Assembly (NCBI GenBank): GCA_014728185.1
Contig: WJMB01000147.1
Span: 1 to 6,367 of the forward strand
Direction: 5' to 3'
DNA length: 6,367 nt
Source: Candidatus Coatesiibacteriota bacterium
GTDB taxonomy: Bacteria > RBG-13-66-14
The notes beneath the pieces were generated by a model. That model was given only the letters and a program-made list of their open reading frames with translations, did no database searches and was not told the origin of the DNA. Both the position numbers and the translations under genes were made by a program. This document shows, in pieces, positions 5,849 to 6,367 of the stretch (position 1 is its first letter; the number at the start of each line of letters is the position of its first letter).

Positions 5849-6367
5849 ATGCGGAACCTGCGTCAACTTATCCAGGGCGGCGTTGTCCGCTTGGCCACGA
5901 ACCAGGGCAAGCTGCTGATGGTGCGCCTGTTCTTCGCCGCCGGCGCGGCCGGGGTCATCGGCGCGATCAACGCGGTCATCTTCAGCCACCGGGACGGCGA
6001 GTTCGGCCAGACCAGTCTGGCAGTCGCCGGAGCCTGTCTGGTCGGCGCCGCCGTCTTCACCGGGCTGGCCATCGACGCCTACCGCGAGGTCCGCCGGGGC
6101 GTTCGCCAACTGCGCACCTTCAAGGCCCTGACCCTGTGGACTCTGGGCCTGGTCCTACCCGGCTTGACGATCACCACCTGGCTGGTTTTCCCCGGTCACT
6201 GGCCGAGCTGGGCCTCGCTGTCGCTGACCGCCGTCGCCGTTGCCTACCTCAGCGTGGTCGTCCTCGGTCTCAGGTCAAGGAACCGTGACCGCCGGGAGCG
6301 ACTGGAGGCCGACGGCCGCTTCCTCGATGACGAAAGCGCGGTATACCCCGATGACCGCTGGGAGTGA
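5849..6367 (+). CDS. Four-helix integral membrane protein (unknown function)
   Basis: The product has 172 residues and its TGA ends the window exactly. Four hydrophobic segments are visible at about 24-45, 55-77, 92-113 and 120-141, with basic loops (VRQLR after helix 2, SRNRDRRERLE after helix 4) that place both termini in the cytoplasm. The C-terminal tail (about 145-172) is charged, with an acidic end (DDESAVYPDDRWE). There are no cysteine clusters or catalytic motifs. The start at 5849 has only a weak ribosome site (AGG at 5835-5837); Met24 at 5918 is an in-frame alternative that would remove the amphipathic N-terminal segment. It follows the zinc-ribbon gene by 40 bases, so it is probably the third gene of the same operon and a candidate membrane partner of the two anchored proteins. 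The family is not recognised. Confidence 0.82.
   Translation: MRNLRQLIQGGVVRLATNQGKLLMVRLFFAAGAAGVIGAINAVIFSHRDGEFGQTSLAVAGACLVGAAVFTGLAIDAYREVRRGVRQLRTFKALTLWTLGLVLPGLTITTWLVFPGHWPSWASLSLTAVAVAYLSVVVLGLRSRNRDRRERLEADGRFLDDESAVYPDDRWE

Overview
This is a GC-rich bacterial window with six protein genes, all on the plus strand, separated by long, less GC-rich spacers. The first gene outer-membrane protein has a signal peptide and beta-barrel features, so the host is very probably diderm. The DNRLRE-like end of the first gene, the PorV/FadL-like barrel and the intergenic repeat load would suit a poorly cultured lineage such as a Coatesbacteria- or FCB-like candidate phylum. That placement is inference only; no taxonomic marker is present.

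Layout: 1-105 is the tail of an upstream gene. 106-524 is a spacer holding repeat copy A. 525-1706 encodes an exported outer-membrane beta-barrel protein, and inside it, at 1244-1259, lies a near-perfect copy of the chromosomal parS centromere site (ParB-binding consensus). 1707-2363 is a spacer with a terminator-like hairpin, two copies of the same repeat in minus orientation (C2 and C1), and a good sigma70-type promoter. 2364-3512 is ribD, the bifunctional riboflavin deaminase/reductase, closed by a strong intrinsic terminator. 3565-4523 is a large spacer with one intact repeat copy (B, 321 bp, with terminal inverted repeats) and a promoter with a consensus -10 box. 4524-6367 is a probable three-gene operon: two paralogous membrane-anchored proteins ending in the same four-cysteine zinc ribbon, then a four-helix membrane protein.

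Two things stand out. First, the parS site sits within a coding sequence whose codon choice bends to accommodate it (five successive codons ending in A or T in a gene that otherwise ends codons in G/C), pointing to an origin-proximal chromosome segment. Second, a family of about 320-bp, non-coding, MITE-like elements fills the large spacers. Copies A and B align without gaps for 196 bases at about 73% identity by hand count, B has matching inverted ends, and C1 carries a clean 60-base internal deletion. The paired zinc-ribbon membrane proteins are an uncharacterised module worth tracking. No complete multi-gene defence, CRISPR or biosynthetic system is visible.
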